Shown: positions 12,418 through 23,045 of the stretch, in pieces | How the letters are laid out: every line of letters starts with the position of its first letter | Numbering within the stretch: position 1 is the first letter of the stretch | Source of the DNA: Metellina segmentata | Taxonomy: Eukaryota > Arthropoda > Arachnida > Araneae > Tetragnathidae | Assembly (NCBI GenBank): GCA_947359465.1 | Contig: OX375874.1 | Coordinates: forward strand, 103,047,441-103,111,440 | Direction of reading: 5' to 3' | Length of the DNA: 64,000 nt | Notes under the pieces: model-generated | Database searches by the model: none | Told to the model about the DNA's origin: nothing | What the model saw: the letters and a program-made list of their open reading frames with translations, nothing else | Translations under genes and position numbers: made by a program

Positions 12418-12738
12418 CAGCCAACCAATCAGTATAATGGTTAAGGTGTTAACCTCCAGATCGGAAAGTTGCTGGTTCGAATCCGGGTCAGTGCATGGAT
12501 GTTTGTAAGCGTATGGTGTAGAGGTGGCGGCTGGTGCACCTTGTCCGAAAGTCCTCACGTTGGGTTGGTGTGGAAGTTTATAGAGTGGGGTGCCATCTCA
12601 GTGTTGCCTCGTCATCTGAGCGTGGTTCAAAATTACTTGATGTTGTCCTCGGATCTTTCCCTTAGGTGATTGATCACGGACCGTCGTCAGTGGCCCGTTT
12701 TATTGGTCTAGTACGACGTTAATTAAAATTACCTTACC
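12418..12738 (+). repeat. Full-length tRNA-derived SINE, head type A
   Basis: The head has an A-box-like TAATGGTTAAGGTG and a B-box GGTTCGAATCC. The body follows (GTTGGGTTGGTGTGGAAG, GGTTCAAAATTAC, GTTGTCCTCGGATC), and the tail is TACGACGTTAATTAAAATTACC. It sits inside the degenerate part of the 93-bp satellite, so it is younger than that part. Confidence 0.9.
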
Positions 12739-12776
12739 TACAATGCGTAAATTAAATTCATAACATCCTAAACATC

Positions 12777-12953
12777 CTTCATGTTGGGTTGGTGTGGAAG
12801 TTTGGAGAGTGGGGTACCAGCTCAGGTGTTGCTTCGTCATCTGACCGTGGCTCAAAATTTCGAGGTGTCGTCCTCGGATCTTTCCCATAAGGGATTGATC
12901 CCGGACCGTCATCAATAGCTCTAGTACGACATAAACTAAAAATTATCATTACC
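12777..12953 (+). repeat. 5'-truncated SINE
   Basis: Body and tail only (from ATGTTGGGTTGGTGTGG to TAGTACGACATAAACTAA). Inserted in the satellite remnants. Confidence 0.85.
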
Positions 12954-13140
12954 TAAACCTCCTGTTTAGGTGAAGGTATGTACTACCAACAAACTACTAA
13001 ATAATATGTAAAGCACGTCATTCTACAATATGCAAATTAAATTTATAACATCCTAAACTGCAGCATTATTTAGGTGAAGTGCTACTAAAATAATCTGTGA
13101 AGCACATCATTCTACAATTTGTAAATCAAAGTCAAATCAT

Positions 13141-14044
13141 ACGAAACAGTGGTCTCCATTACACTTTGCAAATTGAAATACCTAACACGAACTCATGAAA
13201 GTCCTAATTTCTGGGGTTTAATTGTTGCTGTGATGGTGCCAGATAATTATGATGATTCATTTCGACAGTGTAAGCATTTACCATGAGCTGAAAGATAATA
13301 CTTAACTGCCTTTCCAAAAGCCATTAACCATTAATTTCATATCAATACATAGTTTCGCTCTTATTTCCCATAAGGGGATACCTGAAACTTTGGAAAGCAA
13401 ATTTTCTCATCCTATGAAAGGCATTGTGTCAAGTTAAATGTAGGTAGCGGTATTGTTCCAGTGTCGAACCAGAAGCAGGGCTTGCGGTGCGTATTCAAAA
13501 AGTGACGTCAGATAACTTGTTTTTCAAATGCGATTTCTGTACATTGCTAATCAAAATTCCAAATAATGAATTGTGAGTGTATATATGGTAGCTGATCGGT
13601 GAACGCTAATTAATATAAGCGCTAAACGTCGTCAAAATCGCTAATCGTCATTAAACTACCTGTTAAGGAAATTAGATATGTGTCCTTTGAGAGCATATTT
13701 GCGTGGAAGTAAAATGTTCATTTTTTGTCTGGATTGTTTACACTTAAAATCCCTCTCATGGGTAGTTCGAAACCGTGTTACTTAAATCCTTTGGGGGGAA
13801 GTTTGATTAACGGGTATTTATGTGCGGTCTGTACTGGGTTTTGGCCGTCACTCAAGGGTTATGTTATGTTACACAGTAGCTAATTGTATAGGGATAGATT
13901 ACAATGGATTTCGAACCACTTATAACCTCCATGCGAAGAAAAAAAGAAATTTGAAACGGCGTTTGTTTAATCAAGGACCAGAAACTGGCATAACTGAAGA
14001 ACCGGCATTTTATAAATATTTATTTAAACGTTTAGCAATTTTTG
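13141..14044. other. Unassigned interval
   Basis: No recognised gene or repeat. An 82-codon + strand frame at 13822-14070 has no domain features. Its end runs into a dispersed repeat shared with 15290-15400. Confidence 0.4.
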
Positions 14045-14160
14045 TTGGTATAAAAGAATACAATATATAATATTTTAAATATTGTATTCTAAATAATAGC
14101 AAAATTGTAATGAAATAAACAATTACAAAGTTCTTCTGTGACATCAGAAATTTTTCTTAA
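14045..14160. repeat. Dispersed repeat, related to the hairpin at 15322-15452
   Basis: Shares GCAAAATTGTAATGAAATAA and TCTGTGACATCAGAAATTTT with the left arm of the inverted repeat at 15322-15381. Confidence 0.7.
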
Positions 14161-14165
14161 TAGTT

Positions 14166-14305
14166 GAACTTCGGCATACTGGAACAACACAACGGGCTAT
14201 TGATGACAGTCCGGCATTAACTCCCAAAGGGAAGGAACCTAGGACAAATCTACAGAATTTTGATCCACTATCAGATGACGAGGTAACACCTGTAAGCTGG
14301 CACCC
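14166..14305 (-). repeat. Truncated SINE
   Basis: Tail and part of the body (ACAACACAACGGGCTATTG, GATGACGAGGTAACACC). Confidence 0.85.
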
Positions 14306-14320
14306 TTCAGTATTGTAAAT

Positions 14321-14640
14321 GGTAATTTTAGTTAACGTCGTACTAGAGCAACACAACGGGCTATTGACGACGGTCCGGGATCAATCCCTTAAGAGAAAGA
14401 TCCGAGGACAACAACTCGTAGCTTTTAACCACGGTCAGATGACGAAGCAACACCTGAGCTGGCACCCCACTCTCCAAACTTCCACACCAACCCATCGTGA
14501 GGACTTTCGGCCACGACATATTTAAGTTGCACCAGCCGCCTCTGCACCATACTCTTACAAACATCCATGCCCGGACTCGTATTCGAACCAGGGATCTTCC
14601 AATCCAGAGGCTAACACCTTAACCAATATATCGGTTGATC
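14321..14640 (-). repeat. Full-length SINE, head type A
   Basis: The tail (TTAGTTAACGTCGTACTAG) is on the left. The tRNA-like head is on the right, with ATTCGAACCAGGGATC as the complement of the B-box region. It ends near TATCGGTTGATCG. Confidence 0.9.
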
Positions 14641-14877
14641 GTCGTGGAAGTTTGGAGAGTGGGGTGCCATCTCAAGTGCTGCCTCCTCATCTGACCGCTG
14701 TTCAAAATTACGTGTTGTTGTCCTCGAATCTTTCCCTTCGGAGAATTTATCCCTGGCTGTCGTCAATAGCCCGTTGTGTTGCTCTAGTACGACGTTAATT
14801 AAATATTACCAAAATTGCCCGGATAGTCACCAATAGCCCGTTGTGTTGCTACAGTGTGACGTTAATAAATACCTACC
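14641..14877 (+). repeat. Two tandem partial SINEs
   Basis: 14641-14812 is a body and tail piece ending TACGACGTTAATTAAATATTAC. 14813-14877 is a second tail (AATAGCCCGTTGTGTTGC, GACGTTAATAAATACC). They abut the oppositely oriented full-length copy on the left. Confidence 0.85.
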
Positions 14878-15321
14878 TGTGTCATCTTTAAAAAGGCTTT
14901 TTTGGAAAGAGGCAAAACTTTCGAGTTGATCATTTTATTCTAATAATAGGCACTTCGAGATGTTTTTGTCAACTTTAAGACCCCGGAGAAAGTTCCATGT
15001 AGGTCACTGTCAAAAGATAAATTCTTCAGCAGGAGATTTGCTGAGAGGGAACTCATAATCTATGATGGTAACGAAAATCGATGCCGATGCCATAAACTTC
15101 TCCCGAACAACAGAGGTTCGAGATGTGCTCAACCCAATGCAGTAGCCATGTCAGGTTTTCGCCAATATATTGGACCAGTAAATCTCTCCGAACCATCTGT
15201 ATGCATCAACCGAACACGGGCAGAACTCGAAGTATTAATAAATCTATCTCCATCCGTGTTTGGAACTGTAGTAGATTACACTGATTTATGCTTCGAGAAT
15301 GAATATAATATTAAATATTAT

Positions 15322-15452
15322 ATTCTAAATGATGGCAAAATTGTAATGAAATAAGCAATTAGAAAGTACTTCTGTGACATCAGAAATTTTTTGATGTCAG
15401 AGCAGAACTTTCAAATTGTTTATTTCATTACCATTTTGCCATTATTTTGAAT
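15322..15452. repeat. Imperfect 60-bp inverted repeat with an 11-nt loop
   Basis: The left arm 15322-15381 and right arm 15393-15452 are complementary at about 52 of 60 positions by eye. The transcript of either strand would fold into one long hairpin. A left-arm-like copy without the right arm occurs near 14045-14160. Confidence 0.8.
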
Positions 15453-15698
15453 TTATTGCGAAAATTGAGGCATTTCGAATGTATTGACATTATATACATG
15501 GACACAAGTCATTGAGAATTTGTTTTTGCTTAATGTTGTTTAAAGGGCAAATATTATTTAGTTATTTAGTAAGTGCGTAGGTTTTACTTAATGTTGTTTA
15601 AGGGGCAAATATAATCTACTAAGTGCGTAAAAGAAAGAAACATGCATTGGAAGTAAACAATTATAAATAGTTGTTTGGCTTCTTCGAGCTTCTTGGTA

Positions 15699-15860
15699 AG
15701 GTAATTTTATATTAAGTCGTAGTAGAGCAACACGGCGGGATTAATGTCGGTCCGGGATCAATCCCCTAAGATAAAGATCCGAGGACAACACTCGTAATTT
15801 TGAACCACGGTCAGATGACGGAGCAACAACTGAGCTGCCACCCCACTTTCCAAACTTCCG
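15699..15860 (-). repeat. Truncated SINE
   Basis: Tail and body (GGTCCGGGATCAATCCCC, AAGATCCGAGGACAACAC, CAGATGACGGAGCAAC). The head is lost. Confidence 0.85.
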
Positions 15861-15988
15861 TCGCAAAAAAAAAGAATCTCTGCGTTAACAGCACTTAAAA
15901 ATCCACATAATTTACACTGTAAAGTAATGCAAAATAAGTTTCCCAAACTGTCCGAAAGAACAAGTACCTACATTCCAATAATTAACCG

Positions 15989-16117
15989 GTCATCTGACCT
16001 TGGTTCAAAATTACATGGTGTTGTCCTTGAATCTTTCCTCTTGGGCTTGATCCTGAACAGTCACCAACAGCCCATTTTGTTGTTCCAGTACAACTTTAAT
16101 TATGGTAATGTAAGGTA
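15989..16117 (+). repeat. SINE tail fragment
   Basis: Begins GTCATCTGACCTTGGTTC and ends with an AT-rich variant of the CAGTACAACTTTAATTA tail. Confidence 0.8.
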
Positions 16118-16254
16118 AGGATTAGGTGAATTCCAACTCTAGTAGCGATATAAACTTACTTTCTTGTTAGACATATCATCACGTAAACTTTCCCAGTATA
16201 AACGTACCCTTAACCGAAAACGTGAATGTTTAAACAAATATCCCTAAACAATGA

Positions 16255-17350
16255 ATGGATTTATTCCTCATTCAATATATTCCACTCTTTAAAATTATAT
16301 GTGTCCTATCCCACATCTTAACAATCTTTCACAATTCTACTCGCAGTACTCATGAATTTACGCATGCCTGCATGTGGTAATATTTTTCATTCTTCTACGT
16401 AATATAAGTGGCCTATTAGAAACCTTATCCTCAATCTTTCACAATCCTACTCGCAGCACTGATAAAATTGTACATCTCTGTTTCATGGCGTGTCATGTAA
16501 TGTCTTCCATTCTTCAAACTAATAAAAGTGGTCTATTAGAAATCTTCTTCTCAATCTTTCACAATCCTACTACTCGCAGCACTCCTGAAGTTGCGCATCC
16601 CTGTTTCATAGCATGTGGTAATATCTTCCATTCTTCAAAATGATATAAGTGGCCTATTAGAAACCTTCTTCTCAATCTTTCACAATCCTACTGTCAGCAC
16701 TCATGAAGTTGCCATTCCAGTTTCATAGCATGTAATATAATATCTTACATTCTTCAAACTAATATAAGTGGCCTGTTAGAAACCTTCTCGATATTTCACA
16801 ATCCTACTCGCAGCACTGATGAAGTTGTGCATCCCCGTTTCATAGCATCCGGTAATATCTTCCATTCTTCAAACTAATGAAAGTGACCAGATAAAAACCT
16901 TCTTCTCAATCTTCCACAAACCTACTCGCAGCACTCATGAAATGGCACAGCCCTGTTTCAAAGCATGTGGTTATATCTTCCCCCCCCCACACATTCTTCA
17001 AAATAATATAATCCTATTAGAAACCTTCTCAATCTTTCACAATCCTACTCACAGCACTGATGAAGTTGCGCATCCTTGTTTCATAGTTTCAATATAATAT
17101 CTTCACTCTTTAAACTAATATAAATCTCCTATTAAGAATTCTTCACAATATTTCCCAATCCTTACCGAAGCACTCATGAAGTCGTGCTTCCCTATTTCTC
17201 AGCATGTAGTAATATCTTCCATTCTTCAAACCCTGACATAAACCTAAAATTTTTATAAGTGGCCTATTAAAAACCTTTTTCTAAATATTTCCCAATCCTA
17301 CCCGCAGCACTGATGAAGTTGCGCATTCTTGTTTCATAGGACAGTAATGT
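16255..17350. repeat. 119-bp tandem array, about nine diverged copies
   Basis: The phrases CAATCTTTCACAATCCTACT, GCAGCACTCATGAAGTTGCG and CATTCTTCAAACTAATATAA recur roughly every 117-123 bp (about 16322, 16431, 16550, 16670, 16789, 16906, 17029, 17146, 17280). Copies differ by substitutions and small indels, including a C-run near 16981. Open frames crossing it are repeat by-products. Confidence 0.92.
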
Positions 17351-18119
17351 ATTGAAACAGAAATAACTCCAACACTACTACAGCTATTCCAATTCGAAAT
17401 ACATATCCCTTCGACGACAGCGAGAAAGGTATAAAGGATACCCCGATACACAGTCTAACGGTTATATTTTTTATACTCTGCTCGAGAGCGGTGTGTTCCC
17501 GTTTTCTGTACGTGCCTGAAGTATGCAGTGCACAATAGGGAGAAAGGCTCGTGGTAGGAAGAAATCGATAAATTCTGGATTCTGCTTCTCTTCTAGGAAT
17601 GCGTGTTTAGACTCAAGATATCCGCGACTTAACGATATTGTGTGCGGGTTTCTTCAGGATAGGACGGAATTCGATATTACCTGCATCTCTCGAATGATTT
17701 TTATGGGGTGGACATGAGGTACAAAGTAGCAGTCAAAGGAGGTGGTGTATGGATTTGCGCGTTTTGCAGTTCCAAACAGTACATTGACAGCAGCCATGCT
17801 TATTTGTTTATTGGAATTACTACAAACTCAAGCATAATTCTTATAAATGTGAGAATTTAAATTCTACTGGTATATCAACCCATATAACTCTAAAATGTAT
17901 AGGGTGGATTTCTTAGAAGGTTTATGGAAGTTTATTTTAAGAAATACTGCAACGCTTGTATTGTATAAGGCCCTTGGTTTTATATATTGCAACCGTTTCG
18001 TGGAGAAAACTCAGTTATTTCTAGATATGAACTGCTCAAGGTCTTCTCGGCCAGATGTAGCCGGGTTGGAAGAATAACGTATTATCAATGGGTGGCATCA
18101 AATGTCCTTATGGTGGCAT

Positions 18120-18278
18120 AGAGTGTAAGTTTGGAGAGTAAAGGGGCAGCTCAGATGTTGACTTCGTCATCACACTGTGGCTCAAAATTACATGTTGTCT
18201 CTTTGGGATTGATCCCGGACCGTCGCCAATAGTCCGTTGTATTGCTTCAGTGGAATTCAATTAAAATTCCTACCTACC
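18120..18278 (+). repeat. 5'-truncated SINE
   Basis: Body and tail (GGCTCAAAATTACATG, GATTGATCCCGGACCGTCG, AATTAAAATTCCTACC). Confidence 0.85.
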
Positions 18279-18562
18279 CAAGGTCTTCTCACCAAAACAT
18301 AACCAACATACAAAAACATGTATGTTGCGTGTGGGTAGGAATTAAAACGATATTAGTTGCATTTCTCTCGTATAATGTTTATGGGATGAACATAAGGTAC
18401 AAAGTAGCAGTCGAACAAGGAGATAGATGGATTTGAGGTTTTTACAGTTCCAAATCGTATGTCGAATACAGTCCCTTGCTTGTTAGTTTCTTCGGATCAC
18501 TGTGAATTCATACATAATTCTTAATAGATGTGAGGAAAGGTTTCATAAAGGTATTAAAGTGA

Positions 18563-18637
18563 TTATTTTTGCTGGTGTTTGAGTTATTTGAATACCAGTA
18601 GATGGTATTCAAATAACTCAAACACCAGCAAAAATAA
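18563..18637. repeat. Perfect 35-bp inverted repeat with a 5-nt loop
   Basis: The left arm 18563-18597 (beginning TTATTTTTGCTGGTG) is the exact reverse complement of 18603-18637. The loop is GTAGA. It lies between the second and third decayed modules. The flanks do not look like transposon ends. Confidence 0.95.
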
Positions 18638-19073
18638 CTCTAAAATTCTTTAGTGTGGTTTGCTGAGAGGTTCTTGGGATGTCTATTTCTTGAGCAAAAA
18701 TAAACTCGCCAGTGGAAGGGTTTCTGTGTTCAAAAATATGTGTGCGTATGGTGTTGGTTACTTTTGAGTAAGGAATCCGATATAACTCGTTTCTCTCTAA
18801 TAATGTTTATGATATGGACATGATATACAAAGTATCAATCCAACTAGTGGGATGTCAAACGAGGAGGATGTATGGAATTTGTGGAATTATTTTCCAAATC
18901 ATATGATGAATCGTCGTATTTATTTTCAATTTCTTCGGATCAATTCGAATTCACTCATCATTCTTAACAGATGTGATGAACTAGTTATACTCTACCAAAG
19001 TATCAATATAAATAGCTACTTAATTTACAGTGGGAAGGCAGATGACCTTGGTAAAGTCCATCTAGAAATGTAA

Positions 19074-19804
19074 TAAGCTCGGCTGCGAAAATTAATGTTA
19101 TACTGAAAATCGGAGCAATCATAAAACATGCATCGACCGTCAAATGAAATAGATATAGCATGTGCACACAGCTAAATGTTATTTCATCCAATCGCTTGGT
19201 TTGAATATTTGTATCGTGGTTGTGGGAAAAAACACGAATGCTAAATTTGAGATGGGTTGGTGCAGATATGGTTATTTTTCTTTCGCCAACTAGTAATTAC
19301 TGCTATCGCTTACGACACTGGACGATAAAACTTGGAACCAGAATTTGGGCTAAACATGCTATCTGCAAGAACACATACCTTACATTTATCCTGCCTTCTA
19401 ATTTAACGAATCTATTCGTTCAAAAACAACAAGCCCCAAAGACCAACTCGCCAGACAATAAATATCCGGACAATAAAAGAATTTGTTCAATATGAAGCAT
19501 CAGACGAAAGGACTTCAAAAACTCTGAACACTCAACATTCTTAAATTACTAATTTTTCACATAATTTTAATTTACAAAGTCTAATGTTTAGTTGAACATA
19601 TATTTATATTTATCATGCTCTAAGTGATAGTTCCTACATTTTGATTTGCAATTTTATGTTTGATAAGATGATATGATGAACTAATTATAATTTTAATTAG
19701 AACTTTTTTACTTTTTTTCGCATTCACTTAAAAACAAGAACTGCATACAAAATAAATATGAACAGATATTTTATTACATTTTATTAATCTGAATTTCTTC
19801 ATCC
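19074..19804. other. Unassigned AT-rich interval
   Basis: No gene or repeat recognised. A 91-codon + strand frame at 19220-19495 has no identifiable domain. Confidence 0.4.
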
Positions 19805-20165
19805 TAAAGGCGCGTATATATTTGCGAGTCGAACCGTACCCAAACCTCTAGTTCTCATGATTGGGAGGAGGTTTTGTGCGCCAAACAAACGCCTCGTGAA
19901 CCGCTCGTGGTGATCCGCTTCCTTTCGTTTTTTCAACGACCACAAAGGCGTTCTGGGTACAGATTACGACGGCGTCGTGAGTATTTCGTTGCCTTTCTTT
20001 CTGCTCGCGAACCCCCAGGCTCCATCGTCATCAGCGGTGGCTGACAAATGACTGCCTGGTTGTTCGCGTTTAGTTCATTCCTTCCTTTCCCACGGATCGC
20101 TGGAAGTTCGTTGTGGAAATAATTTCAACGAACGGTCCACGAGCGGCTTGTTAAAGGTACGGATA
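19805..20165. other. GC- and CpG-richer unique patch
   Basis: The patch is clearly richer in G, C and CG dinucleotides than its neighbours, and contains no SINE or transposon signature I can see. There is no long open frame. It lies about 4 kb upstream of the LRR gene start and is followed by AAAGGTACGG, a possible splice donor context. It could be a regulatory region or a non-coding exon; neither is shown. Confidence 0.35.
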
Positions 20166-20369
20166 GGAAATGTTTACGCATCCTTAAACTACGAATATAA
20201 AAAGCAATTTCAAAAATTGTTGTACCTTAAGCCTGAATTTTCTTATTCGTCTTTGGTTGGATTGTATCTCACAAACCTCCAGTCGCTAACCTGTTATTCT
20301 TCTAATCGGTAGATAGGTATTTAATTGACGTTGGACTGGAGCAACACAACACTCTTCCAATGGTAATGG

Positions 20370-21092
20370 TAATGGCAATATTTAATTAACGTCGTACTAG
20401 AGCAGTACAACGGGCTATTGATGACGGTCCGGTATCAATCTCTTAAGGGAAAGATACAAGTACAAAACCGCTTAATTTTGAACCCCACTCAGTACACGAG
20501 GCAACATCTGAGCTGGCACCCCACTCTCCAAACTTCTACACCAACCCAACGTGAGGACTTTCGGCTACGACAGATTTGACCTTTACGCAGCGAGGCTCAG
20601 AATTTTTTCAATCGTCTCCAGGATCGGCTTTTCTTCTAATTCTCCGAGCCCCCATACCTAATTACCTAACTTGAACGATAGATCAGTGAATGACATTTAC
20701 GACAGACTCTTTCCTTTCATAGTATCGTTTGGCGTGAGAAGAGATATCACCTGACGACTTTTTGCTTTCCCCGACGCGCTCACACCTCACGGTCGGCAGG
20801 GTAGGGGGCCAACGAACAAAAGAAGGAATCATCTTGAAGGTCAGTCGCTGACAGCTCGTAAATGGTGATCGATGCCAGCGGTCACTAAAAGGGGGATAAC
20901 AACCACCGCTACCATGCCGCTGGTGTAAGGAATATTTACATGGTAACAAAAGTCAATCTGCAGCATCGTAACGGTTAAGGTGATCAGCCGCCTCTACACC
21001 TCACGCTTAGATGAACTGTCCCGGATTCGAACCAGGAACCTTCTGATCTAGAGGCTAATACTTTTACCACAAGACCGGTTGGTCGGTGCAAC
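20370..21092 (-). repeat. SINE (head type A) split by a TTAA-inserting repeat
   Basis: The tail and body occupy 20370-20574, and the tRNA-like head resumes at 20979-21092 (CCGGATTCGAACCAGG is the complement of the B-box). The two parts join to a normal SINE if 20579-20974 and one target copy are removed, so that repeat inserted later. Confidence 0.85.
20579..20974. mobile_element. TTAA-flanked repeat, copy 2
   Basis: Inserted inside a SINE between TTTG (20575-20578, probably a mutated TTAA) and TTAA (20975-20978). It is highly similar to 10817-11207. The ends are partly inverted (ACCTTTACGCAGC versus AACCGTTACGATGC). A minus-strand frame of 88 codons lies inside but has a counterpart in copy 1 only in part, so it is unlikely to be a gene. 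Confidence 0.7.
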
Positions 21093-21117
21093 ACTCTTCC
21101 AAACGGATTTGATGTTA

Positions 21118-21441
21118 GGTAATGGTAATTTTAGTTAACGTCGTACTAGAGCAACACAACGGGCTATTGACGATGGTCCGGGATCAATCCCTTAAGGGAA
21201 AGAACCGAGGACAACACCTCGTAATTTTGAACCACGGTCAGATGACGAAGCAACACCTGAGCTGGCTCCCCACTCTCCAAACTTCCACACCAACCCAACG
21301 TGAGGAATTTCGACCACGACAGTTTTAAGGTACACCAGCCGTCTCATACGCTTACAAACATCTATACCCGGACCCGGATTTGAACCAGGAACCTTCCGAA
21401 CTAGAGGCAAACACCTTAATCACTATACCGGTTGGTCGGCG
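21118..21441 (-). repeat. Full-length SINE, head type A
   Basis: The tail TTTTAGTTAACGTCGTAC is at the left; the body is complete; the head at the right has GGATTTGAACCAGGAACC (complement of B-box) and ACCTTAATCACTATACCGG (complement of A-box). Confidence 0.92.
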
Positions 21442-22290
21442 ATTCAGTGTCAGTAAAACTTTTCTCGTGTTATGTGTGTTTATTTACTCGCAGCTTGGGC
21501 AAAAATAGCCCTTTGCCATGAAACACAACACAACTAAACGCTTTCATTCGGTAAACACATTTGCTATCATAAATTCCTCATGAAACTCATAAAAAGTACA
21601 CATTCGGTATGATTTTACGTCCCCTTTGCATACGTAATTTCACCCAGACACACAATCTCTGACCTCCTTTTATGTTATCTATTACATAACACTTATCCAA
21701 TTGTTGATGCGACTCTTTCAACATCCGAAGATGAAAGATACGATACGGACGGTCATCAAACACTTTCTCCTCTTTCGAAAGAAAGGGAAAATCTCGAGAG
21801 TCTTCAAGGCCCACCCCTTTCTCGAATCCCATCGACAGGGAAAAACTGGCACCTCTACCGAAAAAAAAATGGGAAAATATACAAATAAAACTAAATACCC
21901 ACCTCCCTGCGGAGTATAGGTAAGGCTCTTGTCACCCTGAGAAAGATTAATGACCCTATTGGCAGAAATTGTGGGAGGAATGTTGAGAGCGTGATTTTAA
22001 GATTCCGCTCCGCTGGAGTGGATGAAATTTATTTCTTTTCAACTGCTGAGAAATGTGATCCAGATTAAGATTTCCGGCCGGTTTTCCATTTCCTGCTCGA
22101 TTCATCTAGACCCACTTTATTTTTGGTCTTTTTCAGAAAAAACCTATATCTGGCCGAACTGTATTTCACATTTCTTTCATGCCAACCGACAAACCTAAAC
22201 AAATATTTATGATCTGGGGACATGAGGCGAAGGAATAACTATCCAATTTTAGGAAGTGACGCGTGCAAATACAATAACATGTAAATGAAG
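21442..22290. other. Unassigned interval with a GC-richer patch
   Basis: About 21600-21850 is less AT-rich and open in two overlapping frames (minus 21832-21587, plus 21701-21919). Neither shows a recognised domain or clear splice sites. I make no call. Confidence 0.35.
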
Positions 22291-22478
22291 TTAATAACTC
22301 GGCCTGCGGTAAATAACCGGAGGGTTGTGAGTTTGAATCCAGCCAGTCGCGTACAAAGGGGGCTGGTGCACGTTAAATCTGACGTGGCCTCAGATGTTCT
22401 TACGTTGCTGTGGTGTGGATGTTTAGAGAGTGGGTGCCAGTTAAGGTGTTGACTCGTCATCTGACTACTGTCCTAGGT
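22291..22478 (+). repeat. SINE (head type B) cut off by a Tc1 element
   Basis: Head and body to GTCATCTGACTACTGTCC, then a Tc1-type derivative begins at 22484. The tail is not found on the other side. Confidence 0.82.
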
Positions 22479-22483
22479 ATGTA

Positions 22484-23043
22484 CTCTACCCTACAATAAT
22501 AGACCGGACAGCAAGATGTGATGGTATAAGGGAAATAATACATGCTTTAATAAGGGGATGGTCCCCCACGTGCTCCAATTGCACTATCAACCCTTCTGAG
22601 AATACTTTTAACAAGGTTTTTATACACAGCTATGAGTATTTGTGTCCAATTCTGCTGCAAGAATGTCGCCAACTCAGCTGTAGATTTTGGACGGGGTTTT
22701 CTGGTCTGTAAGCGTCGCTCTAACTCGTCCCACAAGTATTCTATGGGGGTTATTTCGGGGCTCTTAGCAGGCCAGCGAAGACGTTTTACATCCCTACCAC
22801 TGCTTTACAGAGGCTGCAACGTGACATGTAGCGTTGTGGTCCTGGAAGTAAGATTCGTACGTTCCATAAAATTGCCAGAGCGTAGGAAGAACCTGATTGT
22901 CCAAAATGTTCATGTAGGCTTCGGAGTTCAATTGACCAGAAAAAACATGCAAAGGTATTAGGTCATAGCACGAAAAAAAATCCCTTGTAAGTAGTCGGAT
23001 TTTTTGCAAATCCGCCGTCGTCCGGTCTATTATTGTTGGAGTG
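22484..23043 (-). mobile_element. Internally deleted Tc1/mariner element
   Basis: TA-flanked (22482-22483, 23044-23045), with ends CTCTACCCTACAATAATAG and ATTATTGTTGGAGTG. It has the same architecture as 5693-6283. The minus strand carries two transposase pieces in different frames: 23009-22794 (AYMNILDNQVLPTLWQFYG, SYFQDHNATCHV) and 22735-22547 (WDELERRLQTRKPRPKS). The reading frame is broken between them. Confidence 0.88.
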
Positions 23044-23045
23044 TA

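Larger units (their letters stand above)
11297..13140. repeat. 93-bp satellite array with divergence gradient
   Basis: Units begin TGCAATTTGTAAATTAAATT at 11300 and repeat exactly every 93 bp (11393, 11486, 11579, 11672, 11765, 11858, 11951, 12044). The left units are almost identical. From about 12040 rightward the units diverge and vary in length. Degenerate units continue after two SINE insertions, to about 13140. No protein is encoded. Confidence 0.95.
17500..18990. repeat. Decayed three-copy tandem duplication
   Basis: Three related modules centred at about 17693-17860, 18365-18540 and 18797-18982 share, in order, CTCTCG/CTCTCTAATAATGTTTATG, a GACATGAGGTACAAAGTA-like block and CATAATTCTTAATAGATGTGA. 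Linker blocks are also shared (TAACTCTAAAATGTATAGGG versus TAACTCTAAAATTCTTTAG). A SINE fragment sits between copies 1 and 2. Confidence 0.75.

Noticed and set aside
12440..12500. tRNA genes at SINE heads (also about 14580, 21380, 27540, 29910, 50030)
   Set aside because: A- and B-box motifs are present, but no complete cloverleaf is visible and each is fused to a SINE body, so they are SINE heads rather than functional tRNAs.
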